Shown: positions 10,035-19,431 of the stretch, in pieces
Layout of the letters: the number at the start of each line of letters is the position of its first letter
Position numbering within the stretch: the first letter of the stretch is position 1
DNA from: Basidiobolus meristosporus CBS 931.73
Taxonomy: Eukaryota; Basidiobolomycota; Basidiobolomycetes; Basidiobolales; Basidiobolaceae
Assembly (NCBI GenBank): GCA_002104905.1
Contig: MCFE01000934.1
Coordinates: 1-25,238 of the forward strand
DNA: 25,238 nucleotides
Reading direction: 5' to 3'
Program-made: the position numbers and the translations under genes
The notes under the pieces: generated by a model
The model's input: only the letters and a program-made list of their open reading frames with translations
Databases searched by the model: none
Told to the model about the DNA's origin: nothing

Positions 10035-10102
10035 CTCTGGCACACTATGGCATCATTTGGCACTCATGGCTCAATGTGGCACTATCCAACGGAACAGGTC
10101 TA
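10035..10102. repeat. Right end of C1, derived from the foldback MITE
   Basis: CTCTGGCACACTATGGCATC and the following bases up to GGAACAGGTCT match the last ~65 bp of the MITE right arm (about 14533-14597) with few changes, not the right end of C3. It carries several (T)GGCACTA copies and the inverted terminal repeat that pairs with 5725-5748. Confidence 0.8.
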
Positions 10103-10325
10103 GTGTCCAGGATCAGAAAGTGAGCAAATTGGCAGGGAACCAATCAAAAGCCACTTATACATTGTTGTGATGAAAAATTTTGATAAAGTTTTTGTGAAAT
10201 CTGGGGGGCTATTATATCTCAACAGTCTCTGGACAGTGTCCTGACAAGATCAGTACCGCTTAGTCTTGGCACATTAACTTTGTGACAGCCTTTTGATGAG
10301 ATCATCTTAAAAATTTTTTGTAGGG
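10102..10325. repeat. 90-bp direct repeat (right copy) and remaining tail of element A
   Basis: 10102-10191 repeats 5636-5725. From 10191 the sequence continues as the tail seen behind copy B (compare TTTGTGAAATCTGGGGGGCT with 14869-14888, and the GGCCTTTTGACAGGATCATC-like block near 10290 with 14967). It joins the 5' end of copy B at about 10311-10325. This is A's tail resuming after C1. Confidence 0.7.
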
Positions 10326-10456
10326 AAACACTGGCCATGATCCTTGTAATAATTCCTATGCTGTCTGCAAGCTTCATGGCTGAACAGCTTGCCACATTAG
10401 CCACATGGTCTTTTTTCTCTTCTCTTATAGTGTTGAGTCAAGGTAGTCTTGTCCAT
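10326..10456 (-). pseudogene. N-terminal fragment of the Tnp2/Plavaka-type transposase (copy B)
   Basis: About 43 codons from an ATG at 10456, matching the start of the copy A gene (MDKTTLTQ... and the C2H2-like finger ...CGKLFSH...RQHR.YYKDHGQC). A TAA replaces the tyrosine codon inside the finger. The gene is cut at about 10326, so only the end next to the divergent spacer survives. Confidence 0.8.
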
Positions 10457-10678
10457 GGGGCAAACAGTTTGACCTTCAACAATGTGATGCTATTATATCA
10501 CTTTTTGGTCAATACTCATGTGAACTTAAGACAGTCTTGTATTTGAGACAATGCACCTCCATGAATGTAAGATTCAATGATGACCTGCCACAGTAAGTAT
10601 TATAAACAAAGTTGTGGCACCACATACACATGCATATGTAATACCACTTCCCCTTTGGTCTGGCTCACTTCCATATAT
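10457..10678. promoter_or_regulatory. Shared divergent promoter region of element B
   Basis: 222 bp, homologous to 3243-3463. It keeps GTCTTGTATTTGAGAC (10534-10549), a TATA-like ATTATAAACAAAG (about 10600) and the block GTTGTGGCACCACATACACA, itself partly palindromic (TGTGGCACCACA). Promoter function is inferred from position and conservation. Confidence 0.45.
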
Positions 10679-11921
10679 ATGCAGCCAAAAAACAATGCAA
10701 AGTTGTCTAGTTCCCAACTAAACCCAAGAGCTGATGGCAGCAGAAGAACAGTTGGACAACAGCTTGCTTTGACATTCATTGCAACAAGCAGAACTACATC
10801 CAAAGAGGCTATGTTGACAGTGTGACCATTAAAGGTAATAATGCAGACTTCCCAGGCTCTCTGCCAAGTGGGCAATTGAGAATCTTTGCAGAGCCACAAG
10901 CTGACCATTATGCTCAGGCCAATGAGAGTGTAGCAAATGCATACCTGCATTTGAAGACCAACAAGTGGGTGTCGTAACATCACCATCACCCATATTAGTA
11001 AGTATGCTGTCAGCTCATACCAAAGCATTAACAAAGCAATCAGGTATAGTGGCCAATAGGATAGATGTAATGGCCCAGGGAAGTCAGGAAATAGTCAAGA
11101 AGCACAATGAACAGATAATATTTGTAGATCAATCAATATCCCAGGTAGAGAAATCAGTATCTTTGCTGCAAAGAAGGAACTGCATTATCTCAATATCACA
11201 GCCAAGAGCTGAGTCATTTACTTATGCAACAGCAGTAGAACACCATACAGTCTTTGAAGCACTTCAACAGTGCCTACAGATAAAGCCATTGGCAAAATGT
11301 ATCACAGCATGGGAGGGAGGCAATGTGGTGTTTGTACAAAAGCCTGAAATCAAAAGAAATTGTAGATCTATGAAGCTGTCAAGTGCAATAAAGAAGAGTG
11401 GGCTAATATTTAAAAGGCTGTCAGAAGTCTATCACACCATCACCTTAAGGCCAGCACATCATAGGACCATCAAGAGCTTAAGTCCGCGCAGAATACAATG
11501 GACTTGTTCCATGAGCGTTATCCTGGCTTCAAACAGGCTAACAGATTTTTGGGTAGCATTGGTTTGCTAAGAAAATATCCTCAGAATAGCAGAAACTATA
11601 AAAGGCAGAAGAACAAGGGTACCATGGCTGAAAGCCAGTGGCTTCCTCAAGAGCCTGTGACAAGCAGAGCAAAAAGCTCCAAACAAGCATCAAAGAGATG
11701 TTAGGTAGCTGGAAGAGTGCATTCAAGGAACAAGCAGACAGACACAGATGCTTCAGCACAACATTTATGAAGGAAAAAGCAAAGAAACACTCAAGAAGCA
11801 CTCAGCCAAAGTAGCAGTGAAGGACCTGGCAGTGATAAAAACTAGCAGCTTTTTCAGGAGCCCATCACAACTACTGCTAAGTGCTCAAATAAGCAGAATA
11901 GAAATATCAGGCTGGCAGAAG

Positions 11922-13116
11922 TGTGGTAATGAAAAATATTTCATTATTACAATATCTCAAAACCAATAATGCACTTATTTCTTCATTTTGGTTTTGCTAC
12001 TTTAACACACAAGTGCAAGATCAAGTATTTCCAACTTTGAAGAACAAATGCACCAGACCCTGACAAGCAAGTCACTCAAGAGTATAGTGTTGTGCAGAGC
12101 ACACAGTGGCCAACACACATTGCAGTTTACAGCTCATTTAAAGCAGTACCTCAGGAGTATGATCAAAAGAGTCCAATTATCATGTATACTAGGCCTCCAT
12201 TGCTAGATTTACTATGGTGACTTTGATTATATATAACTTAAGAACCAGCCAATCAGATCATGTAAAATCTTGCAGGTGCTGTGCCTATGTTTGATCTTTG
12301 CCACTACAAAATTTTAGCTTTGTATCACATATATTGCTTATGCAATCACCCAAAAACTTTGAGCCTTCATAGTTTTCATCTATATGCCTTCCCTAACTGA
12401 AAAATCAAAAGAGAGCCTCTCTTTCCCAATTCTACACACTACATTTACAAGCTCAAAGGCTATAAGACTTCACTTGCATCACTTGCACTGTTGAGTATTC
12501 TGACTTTGATTGGTACTGCATCAGTAAAGAGACTGCAAAGCTCACAAGAATATAATCTAGGTTCTACAAGAAAATTACCACTTTTCTGCTGAAAAGTCCT
12601 CTCTGAAAACCCTTTTGCCCTAAAGACACCCCTTTGACACCCCTTTACTCTAAAGAAGCCTGTTTACGCATCCATTTAGTGTAAAATCCACTTTAGAGAC
12701 CACTACTAGAAGCCCACTTACTCTAAAGAGACCCCTTAGACACCCCATTAGGTCTAAAGACTCCTTTGGAGACTTCTACACCACACTCCTTTAGGCTAAA
12801 GGGGAGTTCACAATTTTCATTTTGGGAAATTTTTCTCAAAATGGAAGGTGACTTCTAAATAAGCAAAATTTGCTATAAAAATAAATGCACCCAGTAGTCA
12901 ACAGAAACTCAGAACACTGCTGTAGTTGTGAGAAACACTGCCTATAATATATTCTGAGCCTGAGATTGAGGATATTAGTGATAGTTATATCTTCTATTGG
13001 TATGCCAAACTCGCTATAAACTATTTCAGTATTAGCATACTGGAGGCTGTTGCATATTGTTGATTAGCCTCAACATTGTAGAACAAGCCCAATCCTAATC
13101 ATAATGAAACACAACA
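11922..13116 (+). mobile_element. LTR-like insertion (LTR-Y) in ORF2 copy B
   Basis: 1,195 bp absent from copy A. It starts TGTGGTAATG and ends GAAACACAACA, TG...CA as in LTRs. It is flanked by GAAG (11918-11921) and AAAG (13117-13120), a 4-bp duplication with one mismatch. A TATA-like TATAAAAATA lies at about 12874. Between 12590 and 12800 there is a cluster of CTCTAAAG / CTTTAGA-type motifs. There is no coding sequence, so it is most simply a solo LTR; it is not obviously the LTR-X family. Confidence 0.65.
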
Positions 13117-13864
13117 AAAGAGTTCCAGCAAGGGACAAGGAGGCCAAAACAGATGCATCAGAGCAGAATTTATCAAGGAGGGAATGTAGCTCATGACAGG
13201 AACCACTCTGACAAAGCAGTAGTGAAAGACTTGGTAGTGACCAGGGAAAAGGCAAAGCAAGATATGTCTTCCTAACCCTGAGACAGGGAAGCATATAAAA
13301 AAAACAGCTGTTCTTGCCAATTAACACCGCAAGCCTGGAATGGACTGGGTCCCATCATAGCTAAGGAGAGTTACCAACAAGAATACAGCTGTTTTCACAA
13401 GTGTTGGAAGGGTGGGCAGTTGAGCAACACTGCAGCAAGGTAGATGATGTTGCAGAGAAAGGCAATTTGTCTACCACAGCCTCCACATCTTCCATTGCCA
13501 ACAGAGTGGAGATCCCACTGACAGACTAGGCTACAGTGTCAAGGACTCAGAAGTCTACTGCAATGCCTTTGGTGGAATTTTGGAACACTAATAGGTAGAC
13601 CAAGAGGTTGCAGTACTTCATCAAGAGCAGTGCTTAAGAAATGCACTTGAATATTGCAAGAGTTTATTGCAAAGACCGGCAGATGAGGTGCTTGACCTTG
13701 CAGTGCCAGCTGAAGACCAGGACATGTGGGAATCAATGTTTGAACAGTGGCATAAAGCTGTTGTATTCCTGCTAAAGTTATGGACACAGAGTGCTACCGC
13801 AGAAATACTTATTTAGTGGTAGATTATACTGGTGTTACTTGTTGAGTATGGGGTTGGGCTTAAT

Positions 13865-14597
13865 AGACATGTTCCGTTGGATAGTGCCATATTGAGCCAT
13901 GAGTGCCAAATGATGCCATAGTAAGCCAGAGAGGCCAAGTAAGCCTATACTTGGCCACAGAGTGTGAAACATAGATCTGCATCTTCATGCAAAGCATCCT
14001 CTGTGTTTCACCTGTGATGCTGTAGAAAATCCATTTTTTGACGTTTTTTTGTGGATCAATACTGTGCAGAATGTGCAAGAGCACTGAAGGATTGAAGATA
14101 TGCATATGGTACTCAATACCCATGGCACTCTGAATCTAGCTCCTTTGGCTTGTAACATGTCACAAAATGCATGGCACTATCTGGGTCCACTGGCACTATC
14201 CAGCACTATAATTAACTATTAGCCCTAAAGTAAGATCAATACAAAGCACTTATAGTGCCAGATAGTACCAGTGGACCAAGATAGTGCCATGCATTTTTGT
14301 GACATGTTACAAGCCACAGGAGCTAGATTCAGAGTGCCATGGGTATTGAGTACCATATGCATATCTTCAATCCTTTAGTGCTCTTGCACATCCTGTACAA
14401 CATTGACCTAAAATGATAGGTCCAACAATGGATTTTCTCCATCACAATGAGTGAGACACAGGGGCTGCATTGCATGAAGATGCAGATCTATGTTTCACAC
14501 TCTGTGGCCAAGTGTAGTCTCACTTGGCCTCCCTGGCACAGTATGGCATCATTTGGCACCCATGGCTCAATGTGGCACTATCCAACGGAACAAGTCT
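13865..14597. mobile_element. Foldback MITE with Harbinger-like ends (733 bp)
   Basis: It begins AGACATGTTCCGTTGGATAG and ends CTATCCAACGGAACAAGTCT, and is flanked by AAT on both sides (13862-13864, 14598-14600). The empty site CTTAATGTTAG is visible in copy A near 5452. The whole element is one long imperfect palindrome: left arm 13865-14205, right arm 14250-14597, loop of about 45 nt, giving a hairpin of roughly 340 bp. It carries many TAGTGCC/GGCACTA copies. Its ends match those of C1, C2 and C3, so it is probably mobilised by the Harbinger-like transposase. It has no coding capacity. Confidence 0.88.
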
Positions 14598-14677
14598 AAT
14601 GTTAATGTAAGGTATAGGCACTTGCATAGGTGAATGCAATAGGCATTAAAGTCCAACTGAAACTTCAATGTAAATAA

Positions 14678-15118
14678 ATCAATTTTTATTCATGAAAAGT
14701 AAGAGAAACAGTTGAGTCAGGATGTAAAAAGGGTGAAAAAGAGGCAATAGCCAATCACTGTGCACAAATATAGGTGATTGAGTGTCCAGGATCAGAAAGT
14801 GAGTAAATTGGCAGGGAGCTAATCAAAAGCCACTGATCTATCTTTGTAATGAAAAGTTTTGACTAAGTTTTTTGCAAAACCTGGGGAGCAATTATTTTCC
14901 AACAGACTCTGCATGGTGTCTGGATGGAATCAGAACCTTTTAGTCATAGGACCTTAAATCTGTGATGGCCTTTTGACAGGATCATCACAATATGTTCTCA
15001 TTGGGTAGTCACCAAGAGCCTGAAATTGTATGATAGATTCATATCTGGAATCTTTGAGTCTCAAAAGGACTGATGATGACTAAGGTATATACTATAAGCC
15101 AGATAGAGATTGTTATGT
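14678..15118. other. 3' tail of element B
   Basis: Non-coding. The first ~290 bp are homologous to the tail of element A (5530-5725 and 10191-10310). The last ~120 bp (to TTGTTATG) match nothing else that I recognise in the window. It ends abruptly where the C2 remnant begins. Confidence 0.6.
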
Positions 15119-15378
15119 ATTTTGCCATGTATCCCATCATTATATTGCAAAAATCATTCTCAAACAATGACTTGGTAATTTTATTGATGATTTACTCACA
15201 AGTCAATAATCCAATACAAAATCTGCAATTAATGTGATCTGACCTGTATCAATGCAATCTGAAATGCATCAGGCAAAACATATGGAAAAGTCAACAATCA
15301 CATTGATCTTAATATATATTTCATGTAAGACCAGGCTGATGCAAGTATACTGCTGTATAAGTATCCAAATCTGTCACT

Positions 15379-17695
15379 ATGATCATTATACCAAGTCTCA
15401 ACACATATTTAGTACAAGCCAGACAAAGCCCATCTCCCAGCCCACCAGCATTGTTCAGACCAGAACGGCTGATGTCCAATCTGTTTAAGCTCTTGCCAAG
15501 TGATTTTAGCATGGCCCAAGTGTTTATGCCAAGTTTTCATTCAAATATTTGGGCATTACTCATTAATCTTGCAGAGCTGGATACCTCAGAGAGCTGGCAG
15601 AAATGGAAAAATCTGAGTAGGAAGCTGTGGCATGAGCTCTACATTAGGATCCAGCAGATGTATGTAAGAAGATATGTAACAAGACAAGTATTCAACGCAA
15701 GAATGAGCTGAGAGTGAGGAGATTTGATGAGGAAGCCACACACAAACAATTTCATGTATAATTTTCACAGTACATGCAGGATGCGTCTGTTTGTGCCTCA
15801 GGTTTAGGAACCCAAGAGTTTTTGAATGAGCTTTTACCTGAAATGACTAATGAACTATGTGATATATTAGTAGAGTCAAGAAGTTTCCAAGAGCAATTCA
15901 CACAGGAATTATCAGGACAACAGTTCAAAAATAACAGACAGAGGGTAAGGGAATACTTGAGGACTCAGAAGGTGAGCTTCAAGAAGAAGAATACCGACTG
16001 CAAGCAACTGCATCTACATTGCACCAGCACACCTTACTGAATTCCTTGCCATCTCCTGCAACATTAGCATGCTGGCATATGTCAGTCAAATCTATGCCAA
16101 CACCCTTCACAAGAGTGCCTGGCATTGAGTCAATGCATGCCAGATCAACATGTGTGCTTCAGAGCAAAGCTACCAGAACTCACCAAACTGCTTGCTTAAA
16201 CACAGGTCCATTGGAGCAGGACAAGTTGTGTCAACATGTAGCATCACATTGAACTCAGCCAAGGGTTGGACCAATGCATCAAGTTGCACCTGCACATGCT
16301 GTAGTGGGGTGACAGTGACACCCACTGACAGATGTGCTCATTCCCTTATTTTCTACTTCCCTATATTTCTATTACACTTATTTTAGTTTTATCCCATTTA
16401 TCTTACCCAATCAGTACTATCCCATAAGCTGGTTGACTATCACACCTGCTTACCTTAGTGCATAAATTACCCCTCACTTTATGTAAGATTACTAGCTATT
16501 AGTACTTCTATATTAGGTAAGTACCCGCGCCAGTACCCGTGACACATGATCAACCATGTCACCATCCCTACCATTTCCATACCATATACGGTATCCCTAT
16601 GTTACGCAGGTTTCAGAATACTGATTTCTGATTGGTTGGATGTGCTGTGCCTCTTAGAACCTTCAGGCACCTCCTTGGAGCATTCTTGGGTCATTCTGAT
16701 GTCATTGAGATTTCTATTAATATCCAGAACCTTCTGGAACACCATGATTAGTAATCACTTAGCCAGCAAGAAAAGTATATAAGGGAGGCTATCCCTCAAC
16801 AATAAATCATCATCCCATTTATCAATATACCAACTTGTTGGTTAGTGTGATCACTGCTACCTGCTGCTACCTGAACTTCCAACCCTAGACCACAGGACAC
16901 TCCCAGGAAACCACGCTGACAGCCAACTGACCTTGGAGGCACTACTTGTGAGGAATACTCAGAGTCGGTATCTTTTATTATATTTAATTCTTTCCCAAGT
17001 TTGTTCTTGTATAGGCAAAGATACTTTTCTGTCTTTGTAACTATTGACCACAGCTGCATTCTTATCAAGTCCCTGCTGGTGTAGTTTACAGTTGTTTTGA
17101 CTTTGGAAGCTTTAGTACATTGTCATCTCAAAGGACGCTGAACCCAGCATATACTTTTGAAAGATGCCAACTAAGTTGGGGATTGTAGCTCAATAGTTTT
17201 CCCTTGACAAGCTTGTGGCTTTATTCCCCTTCATATTAGATTAGAGACAGAACCCAAGTATTCCTAGCAAGCTTTTGCCAGAGGTTATTGCACCCAGTGA
17301 ACACCCCACACACAAAGCACTTGAGAAGTGTTGGACGTATCTCTCCCTTGGACCTATACACCACCACAATGCCATTACATCTAACCATCAGCAAGTTACT
17401 TCTGCTGAACTGACTTATGATGACCCACTTGAGGTGCCTCCACCACCAGAACCTTTTGCAAGTAAAGGAATGCATAGCATGTTGCACTTCAGGCTGGTTC
17501 CATTATGTTAGCTGGAGCAATCCAGCATGGTCAAGCTCCAGCATTGCACTCATCATCTAGGAGGCAAAATACTGAATACAAGTACACAAGTAGCTAGGAA
17601 AATAATCAACAAGGAGGTGTATAAGGTGTGCAAAGTGAATCACTACCAAATGCTCCAGTAGTAATCTCTTTGAGAAAAAACCTGGGAGACAATGA
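15379..17695 (+). pseudogene. Partner gene of the Harbinger-like element, copy C2, degenerate
   Basis: Homologous to the 423-codon frame of C3: open from 15379 through IWALLINLAELDTSE and WHELYIR. A one-base deletion at about 15651 then shifts the frame. Later pieces continue in other frames (15774 onward, with ...LLPEMTNELCDILVE...). The TGA at about 16247-16249 occupies the same codon as the second premature stop in C1, where C3 has CAA. The gene is split at 16300-17368 by a solo LTR. The natural stop is at about 17693-17695, with a decayed basic C-terminus. CpGs are almost completely lost. Confidence 0.8.
16300..17368 (+). mobile_element. Solo LTR (LTR-X family) inserted in the C2 partner gene
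   Basis: 1,069 bp, TGTAGTGG...CACCACCACA, flanked by the 4-bp duplication ATGC (16296-16299 and 17369-17372). It has a TATA box TATATAAGG (16776-16784) followed closely by AATAAATCAT (16801). It shares long blocks with the reverse complement of 8293-9096, including the CpG-bearing block GTACCCGCG.CAGTACCCGTG (16521-16540) and CATACGGTAT-like sequence, but has extra sequence, mostly downstream of the polyadenylation-like signal. Confidence 0.82.
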
Positions 17696-18200
17696 TGCAA
17701 TTGCTTTGAATTGTTACAATTTGTCTTGATCCCAATAATGCATTTTTTTGCAATCCAAATTGAGCCATTGCAAATCAATGATCATTAAGTTTTTGTTAAA
17801 AGTAATATCAAGGTAGTCTCACATCTGAGACAGAGACCCTATAATGAGCATCCAGCATATGTATATATCATCTGTAACAACAGTGCAGCTATTTAATCTG
17901 ACTTTCACCTACATGAATGGCTGTGTACCTGCTATGACACCATATCCAATCACTAAAATCAGGGATTTACTTGCTCCATGGTATCCAATTATGCAGGTGA
18001 TGTAGACATTACAAGTTGGCACAATTGTCCATGCCAACTTCATTGTGTCAGATTGTGCCATAGTATTCAAGATTGTCCCACATAGTGCAAAATTTTCCAA
18101 GAGCAATCCTGCCTACTGGGAGCTACAATACCATGCCCAATTGTTCTTTGCAACTGCACATTGCACAGCACACCATGGCATAGAACAATGGAACAAGTCT
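17696..18200 (+). other. Right-end non-coding region of C2
   Basis: Decayed counterpart of 9309-9985 and 24433-25176. It keeps GTCTCACATCTGAGAC (17816-17831), CCTATAATGAGC in place of the TATA box, and the mini-ORF start ATGACACCATATCC (17934). About 235 bp present in C1/C3 (C1 ~9597-9829) are absent here. It ends in the element terminus GGAACAAGTCT. Confidence 0.6.
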
Positions 18201-18203
18201 ATT

Positions 18204-18266
18204 ATGTGACTTTGACTTGATGATCCATTGAATATAAGAGTAGTATTTATATGTTAACAAGTTTTT
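18204..18266. repeat. Fragment of the copia LTR next to C2
   Basis: GACTTGATGATCCATTGAAT and the following AGTAGTATTTATA match internal parts of the LTRs at 18267-18613 and 19086-19431 (CACTTGATGATTTACTGAAT, AGTAGTATTTATAC). It is only ~60 bp, so a truncated third LTR copy or an old insertion target. Confidence 0.45.
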
Positions 18267-18613
18267 TGTTGTAGGAGTCCTGGAGATATTGGACAAGATT
18301 GGGAGGACAAGTAATGTGTGTGGTTTTCACTTAAGGATTTATTAAATATAAAAGTAGTATTTATACTTTTACATAGTCTTGGCATAACTGGCATGTAAGA
18401 TATATCAAAGAAGGACTCTTGAGCATGTTGCAAAGTCTGAGGCTGTTTGGACAACTTTGCAAATTTTCATATTGTCAGTGCCCAATATTTGAGTAAAGTA
18501 TACTAAGTAAATCCTAACAAGGAATTTGGTCAGTATTCTCTAGGACTTTAAGGTAATGATCTATGTGACTAAACTAGGTGAATATTAAGGTTGAATTGCA
18601 AATTTTTACAATA
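18267..18613 (-). repeat. Copia-type LTR, left copy
   Basis: About 347 bp starting TGTTGTAGGAGTC and ending TTTTTACAATA, aligned along its length with 19086-19431 (TGTTGTGTGAGTC ... TTTTACAACA). It is diverged from that copy, so old. On the minus strand it is preceded by TAGGGGGCAAATC, which resembles a polypurine tract. Confidence 0.65.
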
Positions 18614-18623
18614 GATTTGCCCC

Positions 18624-19085
18624 CTATGTTTGTGTACATTGACTGGCTACCGCCTCTATTTCACAATCCTTACTCTGTGTCTCAACCAATTTATTACTTT
18701 TCATGCCTATATATTGTAACTCAATTGCCAATTCTACTGACATATATAAGTCCCTATACTCAATACTAATATTCAGCCTAGCACTACACTCAACAAGTAA
18801 CCCCATGAAGATGCACCACTCAAAAGTTATTTTTGCTGTAACACCCTTTTTCCATGACATTGGTAGAAACCCTATGTCATTATACCAGTGTTTGTTCACT
18901 AGTTCCCATATGTGCTGGTCTTCAGCTGTCACTGTAAGGTCTGTCACTTCATCTGCCTGTCTTTGCAATAAATACTTACAGTTTTCAAGCTCAGTTTCTT
19001 GCATACTACTCTTGAAGAAGTGCTGCTACCTCTTGGTGTTCCAAAAGATGTTTCAATATTTTACTTTAGGCACTTTAATAGTCTT
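18624..19085 (-). pseudogene. Diverged ORF2 C-terminal domain (copy D) between two copia LTRs
   Basis: An open minus-strand stretch (18624-19004; 126 codons, no clear start) aligns with the C-terminal domain of ORF2 in element A: KYLLQRQADE / KDLLQRLADE, TAEDQHIWE / RSEDQDVWE, GLLVECSARLNISIEYRDLY / DLLVECGVQLNVSVGYSDLY. Upstream, QHFFKSS-like sequence continues to about 19050 across stops. It is clearly more distant from A than B is, roughly 40-45% identical by eye over the best part. It continues ~25 residues past the end of A (CEIEAVASQ...). It may come from a different, older member of the A-type family. Confidence 0.7.
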
Positions 19086-19431
19086 TGTTGTGTGAGTCTT
19101 GGTGATATTGGATCTGATTTGGAGAACAGGTAGATTATATGGATTTCACTTGATGATTTACTGAATGTAAATGTAGCATTAATACCTTTGCATGGTCTTG
19201 GCATAAAAAACCCATGTAATAGATGCAGGAAGGTCCTAAGAGCATGTGTGCAAGGTTTGGGGTATTTGGATAACATTTAGAATTCTAATGTTCTTGGTAC
19301 TTGATATTTGGGAGACAATATTCCAAATTGATCTTACAAGGAACTTTGTCATTATTCTCTAGGATATGAAGGTAATGATATTAGTGGCTAAGTCAGGTGA
19401 ATATTTAGATGGAAAATCAAATTTTACAACA
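19086..19431 (-). repeat. 3' LTR of the copia element
   Basis: 346 bp, TGTTGTGTGAG...TTTTACAACA. On the minus strand it directly follows the polypurine tract GAGTGGGAA (19432-19440), which follows the copia RNase H remnant. This makes it the 3' LTR of that element. The LTR at 18267-18613 is a relative in the same orientation. Confidence 0.75.

Larger units (their letters stand above)
5725..10102. mobile_element. Element C1: Harbinger-like core inside MITE ends
   Basis: It is bounded by inverted ends: TAGACTTGTTCC at 5725 and GGAACAGGTCTA ending at 10102. The core, 6158 to about 9985, is nearly the same as C3 (22092-25107) apart from an 804-bp LTR insertion: transposase on the minus strand, spacer, partner gene, right-end non-coding region. 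The outer parts differ from C3. Left 5726-6157 matches the left arm, loop and start of the right arm of the foldback MITE at 13865-14597. Right ~10035-10101 matches the end of that MITE's right arm. C1 is therefore a chimera. No matching short target duplication is visible; instead a 90-bp direct repeat flanks it. Confidence 0.8.
10679..14677 (+). pseudogene. ORF2 copy B, split by an LTR-like insertion and a MITE
   Basis: Homologue of ORF2 in element A. Start ATG 10679 (MQPKNNAKLSS...), early TGA at about 10823, then an open piece 10965-11570 with the coiled-coil part (SISQVEKSVSLLQRR) after which the frame has shifted. 11498-11704 carries LFHERYPGFKQANRFLGSIG. The gene is interrupted at 11922-13116 and again at 13865-14597. 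The C-terminal domain before the MITE (about 13540-13864) is recognisable only across frame shifts, and the final residues lie after it, with the stop at 14675-14677 matching A's. Numerous stops show it is dead. Where A and B can be compared, the spacing of blocks supports a single ancestral gene of about 690 codons. Confidence 0.7.
15119..18200. mobile_element. Element C2: old Harbinger-like remnant without transposase
   Basis: It starts within the divergent spacer (TTGCCATGTATCCCATCATT, as in C3 at 22901), so the left end and the transposase are missing. It contains the degenerate partner gene, an LTR-X insertion and a shortened right-end region, and ends at the terminal sequence GAACAATGGAACAAGTCT (18183-18200). 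Nearly every CpG of C3 is TpG or CpA here, and there are also non-CpG changes and indels, so this copy is much older than C1 and C3. Confidence 0.8.

Noticed and set aside
13865-14597. CRISPR-like or satellite repeats from the many TAGTGCC copies
   Set aside because: The copies are irregularly spaced within one palindromic element; there is no repeat-spacer pattern.
18267-19431. Complete short LTR retrotransposon with 18267-18613 and 19086-19431 as its two LTRs
   Set aside because: The LTR at 19086-19431 is already the 3' LTR of the copia pol to its right (polypurine tract adjacent), the two LTRs are clearly diverged, and no primer-binding site is seen; kept only as a hypothesis.
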